Source: Forficula auricularia
Lineage: Eukaryota; Arthropoda; Insecta; Dermaptera; Forficulidae
Direction of reading: 5' to 3'
Assembly (NCBI GenBank): GCA_024734495.1
Contig: JALMQS010000225.1
Span: forward strand, 2,877,650 to 2,941,649
Length of the DNA: 64,000 bases
Positions 1 to 11,164 of this stretch are shown here, piece by piece. The translations under genes and the position numbers were made by a program. Each line of letters opens with the position of its first letter. Position 1 is the first letter of the stretch. The notes under the pieces were generated by a model. It was not told where the DNA came from and searched no databases. It worked only from the letters and a program-made list of their open reading frames with translations.

Positions 1-820
1 ATCAAAAAATTTAAGTAATCAACTACCTTTCTTTTTGAAATTCTAAAAATAATTCAACTGACTTTAATATATTACATAGATACTTATTTTAATTTTTAGA
101 TTTTTTTTTAATTTCATAGATTCAGATACATACTTTTAAAAATAAGTACATTCAGTTAATGTCTTTCTATATTCTTACAAATTATCTTTCAGTTAATAAT
201 TCATTAATTTTGATTCAAAATATTTTTTTTTTTCAATACATAATTTTCTATTGCATATTTTATAAAATTTTATTATTTTTAAAAACATTTTCCTATATAA
301 TAAATATTTATATTTTTAAAAATAAAAAAGTATAATCGGTATTTTTAATAGAAAGTTAACTAACAAATATTCAAATTAGATTTTATTTTTTGGTGCATTT
401 AATTAAAATAAATCTAAAAAATTATAGATAATCAACAAGTACCAAAATGATTTTAAATAACATCCCTTAAATTTCAAGAATAATTTCGATTTTATACTCT
501 TATCGTCTTATCAATAGCTCATAAATTTTACTTACCCTCTTTATAAAGGGAATACAATTTTATTGAAATTAAATTGAATAAATATGCTAAATTATTCAAC
601 CAAATTAATTGATATCTTTTGTAGAATAAACAAATAGCTAACTCAAGTTTCAATATCATTAATTGAAAATCCAATAAATATAGATAAATTACTTTCATAT
701 TTAGTATTATATTCACTTTGCAGTCATGTACAGTGGAAGGATCTCTAGTTTAAATAAATATGACACTTAACACCAAAAAATATATTCATTAATAAATAAT
801 CTTTGCCTTTTACTATATTA
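1..820. other. AT-rich intergenic sequence
   Basis: Low-complexity A/T-rich DNA with many short homopolymer runs. I see no terminal inverted repeats, coding potential or RNA motif. Short open frames here are chance products of AT-rich sequence. Confidence 0.6.
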
Positions 821-828
821 GTATATTT

Positions 829-990
829 CGAGGGTGAACCGCGATTGGAATTAAGTGTACACCATTTTTTTTGGAATTATTTGGAATTACTTTGGAATTC
901 ATAAGATAATCTATTATCATCTATTGTCTTCTACTTGGAAATGGAAGTCGAAGTAGGTGTACATGATTTTAACTCGCGGTACACCCCTCG
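829..990 (+). mobile_element. MITE-A copy 1 (hAT-like)
   Basis: Short non-autonomous DNA transposon of about 160 bp. It opens CGAGGGTGAACCGCG and closes with the complementary CGCGGTACACCCCTCG. It is flanked by GTATATTT (821-828) and GTGTATTT (991-998), an 8-bp duplication with one mismatch. Inside are repeated GGAATT motifs and the shared segment GGAAGTCGAAGTAGGTGTAC. Five other copies or fragments occur in the window. The 8-bp duplication suggests a hAT-type transposase in trans (inference). Confidence 0.85.
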
Positions 991-1424
991 GTGTATTTTA
1001 ATTGTCCAGCTTCTAATATCTTTAAATCCATTTACAGAAGAGGACTATCTAGTTGATATTTCTTGATTTATTCTTATTTATTTTATTTTATATTTTTAAT
1101 CAAATTATATATATTAATACGAAATAATTCCTGATAAATTGAATTAATGACATCCAGGTTGATTCTCTCAAGGGGCACATTGATAATGGTTACCCATTAT
1201 CTTTCCTAAATAATTAATTGAATTTAAATTATTATTTCTTTCTTTCAATTTTTCATTTTTTAGTTATTTTATGGCTTTTAAATATTTTTAAAATATTTTA
1301 AAATTAAAATTTAATTATTTAAGGGTGGCTTTTAATCTGAAGTGTGAATTTCTAATATGAAGGAGTTTCTTTATGGGCATTTAAGGGGATGATATTTTAA
1401 TTGGTGATTTTTGACCTTATTTAT
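991..1424. other. AT-rich spacer
   Basis: AT-rich spacer between MITE-A copy 1 and the first GC-rich island. Nothing recognisable apart from A/T tracts. Confidence 0.5.
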
Positions 1425-1720
1425 GTTTGGCGCCCAAAGGAGGCCATCACGGCGGGGGCGGTCCAGAGGGGCTAAGCCCCTCCTAGCACTTAGTCGCTGT
1501 CACGCGAGTGTCAGGCCAGGGGGGCGCGGGGGGCTCTAGGGGCCCCTGTGGGCGCCTCCCCCTGGCTGCCTATTGGCTCCCACCCGACTCCGTGTTTACC
1601 CAAGAAAAATTAGTCGAATCTATTAGAAATGACACTTGGGGCCCTGCCCCCCCTCGCGGCCTGTGCTGCCGCCAGGCGGAAGACCTGCCAACCTGAACTC
1701 GTGGTCATCCCTCTGACACC
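1425..1720. promoter_or_regulatory. GC-rich island, possible regulatory element
   Basis: Abrupt GC-rich block in AT-rich DNA, with G runs (GGGGCGGTCC, GGGGGGCGCGGGGGGCTC) and a CCAAT-type core (CCTATTGGCTCCCACCC, near 1568). The 62-codon open frame here is proline- and glycine-rich with no recognisable domain, as expected from stop-poor GC-rich DNA. It resembles other islands in the window, so a conserved regulatory block or unannotated UTR is possible. That function is inference. Confidence 0.35.
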
Positions 1721-2350
1721 TTGGTATAGATCCGTGGAAAATTCGAGAATTCCTCAAGACTTGATTAACTCCCCACCCCCATCCGCCATCTTAAGGTAAC
1801 CCAACTTTAATAGTTGCATGTCCAAAAATATTCACCCCCTCATCATAACTTTCTGCTTTTTCATGGCATCCTGCTTGCTTCTGCATTTATTTATTTATAT
1901 ATTTTTCTTCAACGTTGAAGGGCTATTTCAATCGAAAGAAAAAAATAATCATAAATCTTATAATTGATGAAAACTCACTTTATAGAAAATCAAAAAGAAA
2001 CCCTCTAACCAGCTTTTTTCTTGAATTTTGCCCAAATACTGATCAAAATATTATTTTTCTTCGTTTTTCAAGTCTTGGAATTGTTTCTTTTATCAAAATC
2101 AATAATATCTGTACATAGTTTTTGAATCCCTGTCAATAAATTATATTAGAAAATTTTTAAGTATAATTAATCTTCGTTAAGAAGATTTCTCAAAGACTTT
2201 ATTCATTAATTCTATTATTATTTGTGAAAACAAACACCAATTTTTATTTAGAATCTATAACTATACTTAATATAATAAATTAATATTAATTAATTATATT
2301 AATTATTAATATTACTTATTATTTAATAAATCTTATTTCCCAGATACAAA
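1721..2350. other. Intergenic sequence
   Basis: Mixed then AT-rich DNA. A 67-codon frame at 1915-2118 has no recognisable motif and lies in low-complexity sequence. Near 2275-2330 there is a run of TTAATTA-type palindromic A/T words. No gene supported. Confidence 0.5.
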
Positions 2351-3067
2351 ATATGTGATGGTGTCAAGGAAAAGGGCCCTTATCTTCACCTGGTCCAAAT
2401 CGAGCTAATGACATCCTTTGTTTCTAGAGAAAAAACTGAACAAAACACTTTTTGTCCATCCCAAAAATTCCAAAAATTGAGTCACTTATGAATTTTTGAA
2501 TATCTACAAGTAAAAACGTAGTTTTGAGTTATAGCTGTTTAAATTTTGACAATGTTTAAGCATTTAATTTTTAGAGAGTCTGGTGTTGGTTTCGAGGTAA
2601 AACATATTTTATTAAAAGAAAAGTAAAAATATATTATTTTTTTTTTGGAAAATTATTATTTACTATCAGTTATTCTCTAGGTCCCTTGTTTCACGTGTAA
2701 TAAATAAAAGGGAGAGTTTTCTCAATATATATATATATTTTGGACTGTGAAACCATCACCAGCAGATACAGAAAATATTGAGAAAACTCTCTCTCTTTTA
2801 TTTCTTACACATGAAACAAGTGACCTAAGTGAATAACTCATAATTTTCTAAAAAAATACTTTTACTTTTCTTCAATTTTTATGCAGACAAAAAAAAAGGA
2901 CATTTCTTCTATTTTTACCCTCGCTAATATTCTATTCCGTTTGAAAATTTGCTGCCGAATTCAAATATGTAATCAAAAATTATACCCAGATTTAACTCAC
3001 ATTTTTAACATTCCTGAAAAAACTGGTAGGTGAAGATAAGGTCCTTTTCCTTGACATCATCACATAT
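2351..3067. mobile_element. Foldback element E1 with hammerhead relic
   Basis: Large inverted-repeat element. Outer arms are 2351-2392 and 3025-3067 (ATATGTGATGGTGTCAAGG against its complement). A second pair of arms lies inside (about 2617-2732 and 2772-2872) and encloses a 40-bp centre. On the minus strand the centre reads CTGGTGA, a short spacer, then AAAA and a TATATA run, which looks like a decayed hammerhead core of the AUAUAU type seen at 50673-50717. The motif GGTGTTGGTTT near 2583 is shared with the 34.6 and 50.6 kb elements. Confidence 0.75.
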
Positions 3068-3068
3068 A

Positions 3069-3073
<5 letters not shown>

Positions 3074-3104
<31 letters not shown>
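3074..3104. repeat. (TA)n microsatellite
   Basis: Uninterrupted TA dinucleotide run directly after the right end of E1. It may have grown from a TA-rich target or element tail. Confidence 0.9.
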
Positions 3105-3106
<2 letters not shown>

Positions 3107-3699
3107 GACAAATGAGCATTATTCATATATAAACAAATTGTATTCAATTTTATTATTGACAACATAAGACATCCTTTCCGTTATTTCATGATTCTATCTC
3201 GAAAATTCTAATAATTTACAAAATATGAATTGTCCATAAAAATTCCTTCTATTTCAATTAAAAATTTCCTTCCACATTTTTTATATTTTCTCTCAAAATG
3301 AATATTCCATAAATCAAGACAATTAATTTCTATTTTTTTTAACTACCGAATGAGAAGATTCTTGATTCCATTTCCAATGTCGTTATTAATCTTCTTTTTT
3401 CCCTATCGAAAATCAATCCACAAATAAACAAGTTAAGCAGGGGACACAAAAGAACAAAGAAAATTAATCCCTCTTCACCCCGGATACTTCTTCTATCTAG
3501 GTATCTGATCATGTAGATTTAATCTCTCTACACTTAGCATGACTCGAATATTTGCACTTGGATTTTATCTTCACCTTTATGGCCAATTCTCTTAAGCAAA
3601 GAAATATCAAAGAATATTTTCACTAATTCATAAAAAAATTTCCTATATAAGTATCTACCATATATTCAATAATGATATATCATTTTGGGAGGATCTTTC
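3105..3699. other. Intergenic sequence
   Basis: AT-rich with a slightly more complex stretch around 3360-3600. No inverted repeats or coding signal recognised. Confidence 0.5.
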
Positions 3700-3955
3700 T
3701 TTTGCTCATCTTACAGATTTTTATTTTTCATTTTTCTTAAGATAATTATTAAATAAATAAATTTTATTATTACCAGTTCGTCTTTCTAAGAAAACAAATA
3801 AAATTAATAAAGTCTTAAGTAATTTTTAAAATTTAAAGTACTCATGTACACTTTGTAATTATAAATTTAAAAAGAATAAAAAAAAAATATATATTTATTT
3901 ATTTAATAATTATCTTAAGAAAAATGAAAAATAAAAATCTGTAAGATGAGCAAAA
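3700..3955. mobile_element. Foldback element E2
   Basis: Inverted arms of about 63 bp at 3700-3763 and 3893-3955 (TTTGCTCATCTTACAGATTT and its complement) enclose an AT-rich centre. It abuts the next foldback (E3) directly, so one element may have inserted beside or into the other. No ribozyme motif seen. Confidence 0.75.
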
Positions 3956-4145
3956 TAAGTAGGTTATAATGAAAGGCAGTCCAAATTATTTAAATTTTTT
4001 ATTCAAATACCGACATTTCGGGGAGCTTTTCCATCAATAACTATTTATTACCCTGAAGAAGGAGAGAAAAGGTCTCCGAAACGTCGGTACTTGGATAAAA
4101 ATTTTAAATAATTTGGACTGCCTTTCAATATAACCTACTTATTAC
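3955..4145. mobile_element. Foldback element E3 with hammerhead
   Basis: Inverted arms 3955-4020 and 4078-4145 (GTAGGTTATAATGAAAGGCA and its near-complement, continuing through AATTATTTAAA). The right arm includes the 3' part of a hammerhead motif read on the plus strand. The left arm carries only the matching GAAA-side remnant on the minus strand (CCGACATTTCGG). This is the same group as the elements at 45.4, 46.1 and 52.0 kb. Confidence 0.8.
4048..4089 (+). ncRNA. Type I hammerhead ribozyme motif (E3)
   Basis: Core strand CUGAAGA at 4053-4059 and GAAA at 4078-4081. One extra A follows the core, then helix II GGAGA/UCUCC with a purine-rich loop. Helix I is UACC (4049-4052) with GGUA (4086-4089). 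Helix III would be the palindrome ACGU (4081-4084) with C4085 as the residue before the scissile bond. ACGU has no loop, so it can pair only between two copies or after rearrangement. The pairing is read directly; activity is inferred. Confidence 0.68.
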
Positions 4146-4369
4146 TTAAGACCTTTTCTATTTATTAATTTATTTAATATATTTGCGAAAATCATAAATA
4201 AAATTGAAAAATCATCTTTTTGGAAACATGAAATTACCTAATTATATTGGTAGATAAGAAGACAAATTATTTATTTAGAGTTAAAATCTTAAACTCTTTT
4301 GAATAATAACAGAAAAAATATAGATATAATACTCATTATTATTATTGTTCAGTTCCATAATCACAGTAT

Positions 4370-4586
4370 TAGATATAACAAATCAGAGTGAAAAAAAAGG
4401 AAACAATTAAACACCGTGTTAAATCACACGACCAATAGCAACATTTCGTTAAATTATTGTAGCTTCATCAGTGATTCAATTGTAGTTATTTTTTGTATGA
4501 AGCTAAAATAAATTAGCGAAACGTTGCGATTGGTATTAACACAGTGTTTAATTCTTTCCTTATTTTGCTCTGATTTATTATATAAA
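4370..4586. mobile_element. Foldback element E4 with two decayed hammerheads
   Basis: Nearly the whole element is palindromic: arms about 4374-4472 and 4488-4585, sharing AATCAGAG, AATTAAACAC and the GTGTTAA region. The minus strand of the left arm keeps CTGATGA (4465-4471) and GAAA (4444-4447) but its helix II is broken. The plus strand of the right arm keeps helix II GCTAA/TTAGC and GAAACGTT but has lost the CTGATGA strand. The two arms have decayed in complementary ways. Confidence 0.75.
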
Positions 4587-5179
4587 ATACTCATTTTTAA
4601 AAATATTTTCACATCCATATAAATAATATATTTTATTCTTATCATTAAACTAATATTTCTCTTTCAAACAAAATTATAATTTTCAACCTATTATCTCTAA
4701 AATGCAGTGGCAAAAATCAAACTTTTATATCTACCTATTCACAACAAATAAATATAAAAATAAAGAAAATTTTTTAACTATCATACTTATTTTTTTATTT
4801 TATTTTAAATAGATACCTATATTTTTCAATTATCTTGTGAAAATTTTTAAAAATGTCATCTGAAATCTCTCAAATTAAATATAAAAGTTCAAATTGCCGA
4901 TAGTACCTATCTTCCTACTCAAATTTTAATTCAAAATAATTTCTTTATTTTTCTCAATTCATTTAATACTTATTTTCTTAAATATAATACTTAATTTTCT
5001 TGAATGACAACCTTAAGATGATTTATCATTTCCTTAAGCGATAGGATTCAATTTTTTGACTATAAATTTCAACTTTTTATGAACGTTCAATAGTTGTTTA
5101 ATCTCTCTTTTGATGATATGGTCAAAAAATCCGCTTAAAATAATGGTGAGGGCAAATCAATAGAAAATAATGCAAACAG
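4587..5179. other. AT-rich intergenic sequence
   Basis: No inverted repeat, RNA motif or coding signal seen. Confidence 0.5.
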
Positions 5180-5305
5180 ATTAGAATAGAATCCGCCTCT
5201 AACTCCAATAATAATATTATCATGTAAATGACCGGAAATCCATTTGCCCCTGGCCAACTGCAATCCGTCGATTGCCACCCGGCTGCTCTGGCAACCTCCG
5301 CCAAT
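5180..5305. promoter_or_regulatory. Small higher-complexity island
   Basis: A 125-bp block of balanced composition (around TGACCGGAAATCCATTTGCC and GCCACCCGGCTGCTCTGGC) within AT-rich DNA. No long frame. Possibly a conserved non-coding element; nothing here identifies a function. Confidence 0.25.
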
Positions 5306-6783
5306 TATTTTTTATTTTTATTCAAAAGAAAAATATAAATTACTATCACTTATTCAACTAAATATTATATAATCATTTTGGTATGAAGTCTCATTTATTG
5401 AAATGGTTTGTTTTCGTATCTCTTTCGTTTCGTTGTTGATATTTAAGAGCGAGTGCGCTTGCTTTCGAAATCGCTTCAACTCAGCCAATGTTTCTCATTC
5501 TTTGCCAAATGCCGATCAAATTGTTTTTCAAATTGTTGTATATTTTTTAAGATGATAATTATAAAATTTAATTAACCCATGACTCTTTGATGTAAATAAT
5601 AAATAAATCAAAGCTTAAATAACACACTATCGAAAAAAAGATGTTTAAATTCAATTCCTAAACTATTTCTTCTAAATAAAACCAGGTTTTATTCAAATAA
5701 TATTATCCATGATGTCCTTATTAAAAATCTTTTTCTTACTTTTACAAATCCATAGAAATGTCGGTATTATCATTTTATTCATACCTAAAACAACCCATGC
5801 ATCTACATAGAAGTGAATAACTAAAATAATAATATTTTCAAAATTAATTTATCTAAAATTTCCAAAAATGTTAATATACATATTAATAAATAAAATAAAT
5901 AAATAAATTCAATGAAAGTTAAAATTTCATTTATTTGTTCTTATGTTCACCAAATATTTGTTATTAAATATTTATTTATTAAGAAGAAGACGTTCTGACG
6001 CAATTTGTCTCATAGATCAGAAAATACAGGTCAGAAAATGAAATATTCAATTGATTGATTAATTTATAATACTTATCTATATATAAACTTGGAACCCACC
6101 TATAGTGTCGCAAAACTTTTAAATCAAAAATTAAAAATTGATGAATCGAGAATAATAAATAAAGATTAGAGAAATAAAGAAAATCAGTCATTTTGTGATC
6201 TTTTTATTATTATTTTATTATCACTGATTCATTATAGATGGGATGTAATTATTTATAAAAATGGCGAAATAGTTAAAAAAATCAATGCATAAGATTTAGT
6301 TGTTTTTTTCAAAGACAGTAGTAAAAATAACAAAAACAATAGCAAAAATATTAGAAGAATTGGTATCTTATACTATTAATTTAATAACCAGATTTTTATT
6401 ATGACAATTCTATTTTTTATTCCTTAATACTGTACGACAACATTTTATTCACCTATTTCTAATTTTAATAATAAATTTAGAAATTTGGAGCTCCTCAAAA
6501 AATTTTTTTTTAATAAAAAATATATATTAATAATAAAACTTTTATTAAAAACAATAGAAATCGTAAAAACACTTTACTTAATTAAATAATTAATTAAATT
6601 TTCAAATTCTTCAATTTCATAAACATAGTTAAAAATATATATTATTTATTTATTACTATTACACTATTTAGCGGACCATAAATAATAAATAACATGCAGT
6701 TCTTCAATTAGTTATTATTTCCTTAGTACATAGCCTATGACACAATCTAACACCTACCTTAAATATTATTACCACAAAATCAA
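5306..6783. other. AT-rich intergenic sequence
   Basis: Includes a short AAAT-type microsatellite near 5886-5910 and a moderately GC-richer patch at about 5440-5520. No coding or element boundaries recognised. Confidence 0.5.
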
Positions 6784-6845
6784 TGGATATGTATAATAAT
6801 TTAATTCTGAAAACTGGATATGTATAACAATTTAATTCTGAAAAC
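6784..6845. repeat. Two-copy 31-bp tandem repeat
   Basis: The unit beginning TGGATATGTATAA at 6784 repeats at 6815 with a single-base difference. Just downstream (about 6885-6910), AATCAACTCTGCTACTCTTGG matches the 3' end of the group 3 hammerhead elements, so a degraded element may end here. Confidence 0.8.
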
Positions 6846-6849
6846 TTAT

Positions 6850-7849
6850 GGCGAGTAATCAAGCAGTGGACTCGTTGATTTGTCCTTATGAATCAACTCT
6901 GCTACTCTTGGAAATCTAAATATTTTCATTGAATATATTAGGTAATTATGATTCAAAAAAATATTTATATTTATTTTGAATTTAATTAAATAATAAATTA
7001 ATTAATTTTTTGAAATTCTTTTAATTAACTTTTTTAACTAATAAATATACATTAAAACTAACCAGGTTAATTTCGAATATAAAGTTACTTATGTATTAGG
7101 TAGATAAATAATATACGAAATTTTGTCTGGAATGATAAATTTTTCCTGATTAGATTTATTAGGTAATGAAAATTAAAATGCAATTAAATATAATGATTGC
7201 GCATTTGTTTTTGTTAAACTAATGATTATCCTAATCTATCATTAATGAGGATTTAAAAATCTCTCGTCGACTTTCATATTTATAGAATACAATCCGAAAT
7301 AATTCATAGCGAGTGATAGCGGCGGAAAAATTATCTCAAAGAACATGGGAGGGAAAAAAAAATAGAAAAACATTAGAACATGTGTTAATGTATTTTTAAT
7401 TAATATTTTATTTATATTAAGACGGATGAACAACATATCAAATAATGGATAGAACATATAAATATTAATTTCAGTAAATAGTAAGGAATTTAAAAAAGTA
7501 AAAAATGTTTTTTACTTTACCTCGAATAATAAAATATTTTTCTCATTAGCTCATCTTTCTTAAAATATTTTAATTATTTATTTACAAAAGAAATTGATAT
7601 AATATTTTTTAAAGTAAAGTATATTTTCTAATATTTCTTTCAAAATTATTTTATGAAAATAACTAAATTAAATTAAGCTTAAAAGAACCGTGTTTTGGTG
7701 GCCCTATTTTTTATTTTAATGAATTACAGGCGAGTTATGGAAAAAAAGTTGAAATAAAATCCAACTAGTATTTAATACTTTATTTTTAAAATATAAATTT
7801 AAGTTGTTTATAAAATTAACAATTTCACAATTATTTTTTATGTGAGTTA
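6850..7849. other. AT-rich intergenic sequence
   Basis: No recognisable gene or element. Short frames on the minus strand are low-complexity and hydrophobic with no family resemblance. Confidence 0.5.
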
Positions 7850-9962
7850 GTACAAATTCCCAAAAAATCTTACCTTTTAAAATAATGATTATAAAATATT
7901 ATATTTAAAATATGAATTTTTAGTAATCACACATACTAATTATATAATTATTTATTGAACAAGATCAAATAATACAATACAAATTTACAACTACGTCGTT
8001 ATTCTGCGATCGAAACGTTCTATTGTATTATTTGTTCTTGTTCAAAAATAATTGTTATACTAATTATGTGTGATTTCACTAAAAATTCAAATTTTAAATA
8101 TATTATTTTTAAAAATTAAGATTTTTTTTTACAAATTTCTAATTACTTTGAAAAAATTATAGAAATTGTTAATTAAAAATAACTTATTCTGCATCGAAAC
8201 GTCGTTGGGGAATTGTATTATTTACTTATTCAATAAATAATTATAATGAATTATGTGTGATTTCACTAAAAATTCAAATTTAATCAAATAATCACAAAAA
8301 TAAAGCTTCAATAGCTTCATTACTAAATAAATATATTTTATTTTAAATAAATTATAATTTTTTCGTTAAATGTTCATATTTTATATTTTTTTTAAATACT
8401 TATATATTTATCACACGCATTTACTAAACTTATCTATAGTTAGAAGGGAATATTTTTTTTAATTTTTTTATTTTTTAATTAAATTAGGAAAAACTATCTT
8501 AATTTTTTACATAATTTTTTCTCGAAAATAAAATAATTATAATTGGTTCATTAATTTATTTTTTCTTGATTTGATAAAGTATGAATACTATGAATTGATT
8601 TATTTTTTTTTTTACAAAAAAATGAAAATTAAATTTTTTGAATGAATTTTTCCAAAAAATAATTTCTTTTTTCTAAAATAATTATAAATATCTATATTTT
8701 ATTTAAAGTATAGAAAATTTTTTGGAAAAAAATTTTTAGAAACTTTTTAAAATTTAAAATTACTATGTAGGTTTCACATAAAAAAATACTAAATACATAA
8801 AATAAAGATCATGCTTGTATACCACGATTCTATATATATTCTGTAAAGAAATAAATAGATTTTCGAAATATTTTTTATATATTTTTTGAAAATATATTAA
8901 AAATATAAAATTTTTGTGTTAAATTTATATAAAATTTATACTAGAGCGACATAAAATAATTTATTTTAAGAATATATCGAAAACATAAACTTTATATTAA
9001 TTTAACACAAAATTTTATATTTTTAATATATTTTCAAAAATATATAAAAATCATATTTCGAAAATCTATTTAGTTTTCATATAGTTTTGATATAAGCCTC
9101 ATCTCTTACTCTCGGTGTCCTTTGTGAACTCCTGAAGATGGGCTTATACTCTGAAATATATATTTATATATAGAGTCGTGCTAAACAAGCATCTGATATT
9201 TTATTTATGTGAAACCTATCTAGTATTTTATATTTTAAATTTCAAAAAGTTTCTAAAAAATTTCAAAAAAAAAATTTCAACAATTTTTTACTTTATTAAA
9301 TATGTTTCCCCAAGAACACTATTCTCCCTTAACAAAACATATTTTATTATTTATTATTATTATTTAATTTTTAATATATTTATTTCTATAGCGTACCATA
9401 TCGTCAAAAAATATAAAATATGAAGATTTAATGAAAATCATAATTTATTTAAAATTATTAAAAATATTTAGGTTAGTATTGAAGCTATTGAAGCTTTTAT
9501 TTTTGTGATTAATTTGATTAATATTTGAATTTTTATTGAAATCACACATAATTAATTATAATTATTTATTGAGAAACAACAAATAATATAAACAACTACG
9601 ACGTTTCTATCGCAGAATAAGTTGTTATTTATAAAATTAAAAATTTCTATAATTTTCCAAGTGAGTTATTACAGATTTTTTAAAAAAATAATTTTTAAAA
9701 TAATGATTATAAAATTTAAAATTTGAATTTTTAATGTAATCGCCACACAATTAATTATATAATTATTTTTTGAACAAGAACAAATAATACAATAGAACGT
9801 TTCAATCGCATAATAACGTAGTAGTTGTAAATTTGTATTGTATTATTTGTTCTTATTCAATAAATAATTATAATTAATTATGTGTGATTTCACTAAAAAT
9901 TCAAATTTTAAATATATTTAAGTAGAATCATTATTTTAAAAATTAAGATTTTTTTACAAATT
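7850..9962. mobile_element. Nested palindromic element complex E5 (over 2 kb)
   Basis: The left half (7850-8940) is matched in inverted order by the right half (8995-9962). Outer sections 7850-8290 pair with 9530-9962; both carry TGTGTGATTTCACT, CAAATAATACAA and GAAACGT words. Middle sections 8280-8360 pair with 9420-9540 (AAAGCTTCAATAGCTTCA). Inner sections 8755-8935 pair with 8995-9245 (AGGTTTCACATAAA). Non-matching stretches (about 8360-8690, 9290-9400) break the symmetry. The outer sections are themselves palindromic, so this is a foldback of foldbacks. A hammerhead motif lies at 9128-9176. Confidence 0.75.
9128..9176 (+). ncRNA. Hammerhead ribozyme motif with hairpin helix III (E5)
   Basis: Helix I ACUC (9128-9131) pairs with GAGU (9173-9176). 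Core CUGAAGA is at 9132-9138 and GAAA at 9153-9156. Helix III is a real hairpin: AUAUAU 9156-9161, loop AUUU, AUAUAU 9166-9171, followed by A9172 before the scissile site. Helix II (9140-9152) is the weak point, with GGG facing CUCU through G-U pairs. Unlike its relatives, this copy could fold in cis. Confidence 0.5.
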
Positions 9963-10084
9963 TGAAATAGAAAAAAAATGTATGAGTACTGTTCCTGAAA
10001 TAGAAAAACTAAATTTTAATAAAAACTTTGAAACTTGAATGATACTAGGAGTTTGATCTGCATGCAGTTTTGAAAATGCTTGTG

Positions 10085-10290
10085 GAAAAATTCTTGAATT
10101 GAGAGACGCGCAGTGCAGAGAGGTGCTCGACACGGCGCTGTCGGCGGCGGCAGGCTTGCTCTTTTCGAAAGCCCGGCCGTCGCTCGTAAATCTCTCGCTG
10201 GCATCGGCAACGTTTCGGCCGCGAACGGGCAACCAATTGGGCGGCGAAAGCGCCGGATCCGCCCACGCACCACAACCAAATACCATTTAT
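10085..10290. other. Isolated GC-rich segment of unknown origin
   Basis: About 200 bp of CpG-rich DNA between AT-rich flanks, with sharp borders. Several overlapping frames stay open on both strands (64-110 codons), which high GC alone explains. No frame gives a recognisable domain. It contains GGCAACGTTTCGGCCGCG and an inverted CCAAT (CCAATTGGGCGG). Possible sources are a promoter or first exon, a transposon fragment or foreign DNA; none can be chosen from the sequence. Confidence 0.4.
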
Positions 10291-10809
10291 TAACTCCAAA
10301 TGCATTTGAAATGGTACTCGACACTTTAAAAAGGAAGTACTCAATGAATTCCCTTTAGATTTAAAATTATAAATATTATTTCTAAATTGAAAATATATAT
10401 TCTATTAATAAAATTTTCAAATTCTATTTATTTTAATTGAAATATTATTTTTCGACAGATATGAATATTTCAAAATGAATAGATTCTGAAAGAATTTCGC
10501 TTGGAAAAAACGATTCCCATATTTTTACCTATATTTTTTTTTTTTTTTTTTATTAATTCATAAAAATGTTGCAAATATTTTATATTATTTAAAAATAAAT
10601 TAATTAATCTTAGTTGAAAACGCACACAAAAAACATTATATAAATATATGTAGTATAGAATTAATTCAAATTAAAATGCTTTTTTGCTAGACTATTATTC
10701 AAAATTATAATTTAAAGATTTTTCATCATAAATATATTTATTCAGTATTTAAAACTTCTGCGTTTTTAAGACGTTCCTCTCATTTTACATTTAATATGTA
10801 TATTTCATG
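10291..10809. other. AT-rich intergenic sequence
   Basis: Contains a T run near 10534-10550. No feature recognised. Confidence 0.5.
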
Positions 10810-10963
10810 CAAGGGGTGAAAACTGCGATTGGAATTAGGTATACACCATCTTTGGAATTATTTGGAATTCATTAAATAATGCCCCTTCATCTAGTAAGCT
10901 CTACTTGAAATGAAAGTGGAAGTGGAAGTAGGCATGCACTATATTAGGTCGATTCACCCCTCG
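10810..10963 (+). mobile_element. MITE-A copy 2 (hAT-like)
   Basis: Starts CAAGGGGTGAAAACTGCGAT and ends TCGATTCACCCCTCG. Flanked by ATTTCATG (10802-10809) and ATTTCATA (10964-10971), an 8-bp duplication with one difference. The interior matches copy 1, including GGAAGTGGAAGTAGG. Confidence 0.88.
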
Positions 10964-11164
10964 ATTTCATAGATACGTAGTGAAAATGAAAACTTTCTCT
11001 AGACTAAATTTTTGGCGATTTGGCAATTTTTTTCTCAGTGTTAGAATATAGTTACAAAATTCAGCACTGGCCCAAAGGTGTAGTTTAATAATACACCTTT
11101 TTCTACCCCATTTTTCTCTTCAACTCCTCAAATAACGATTCAGAATTTTTCTCATTTTTCAACC

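Noticed and set aside
7995..8020. CTGCGATCGAAACGTTC in the E5 outer repeats as a hammerhead
   Set aside because: GAAACG is present, but CUGANGA is not and there is no room for helix II.
9954..10358. Overlapping 64-110 codon frames on both strands as genes
   Set aside because: All are explained by low stop-codon frequency in a short GC-rich segment; frames overlap on both strands and none shows a recognisable domain.
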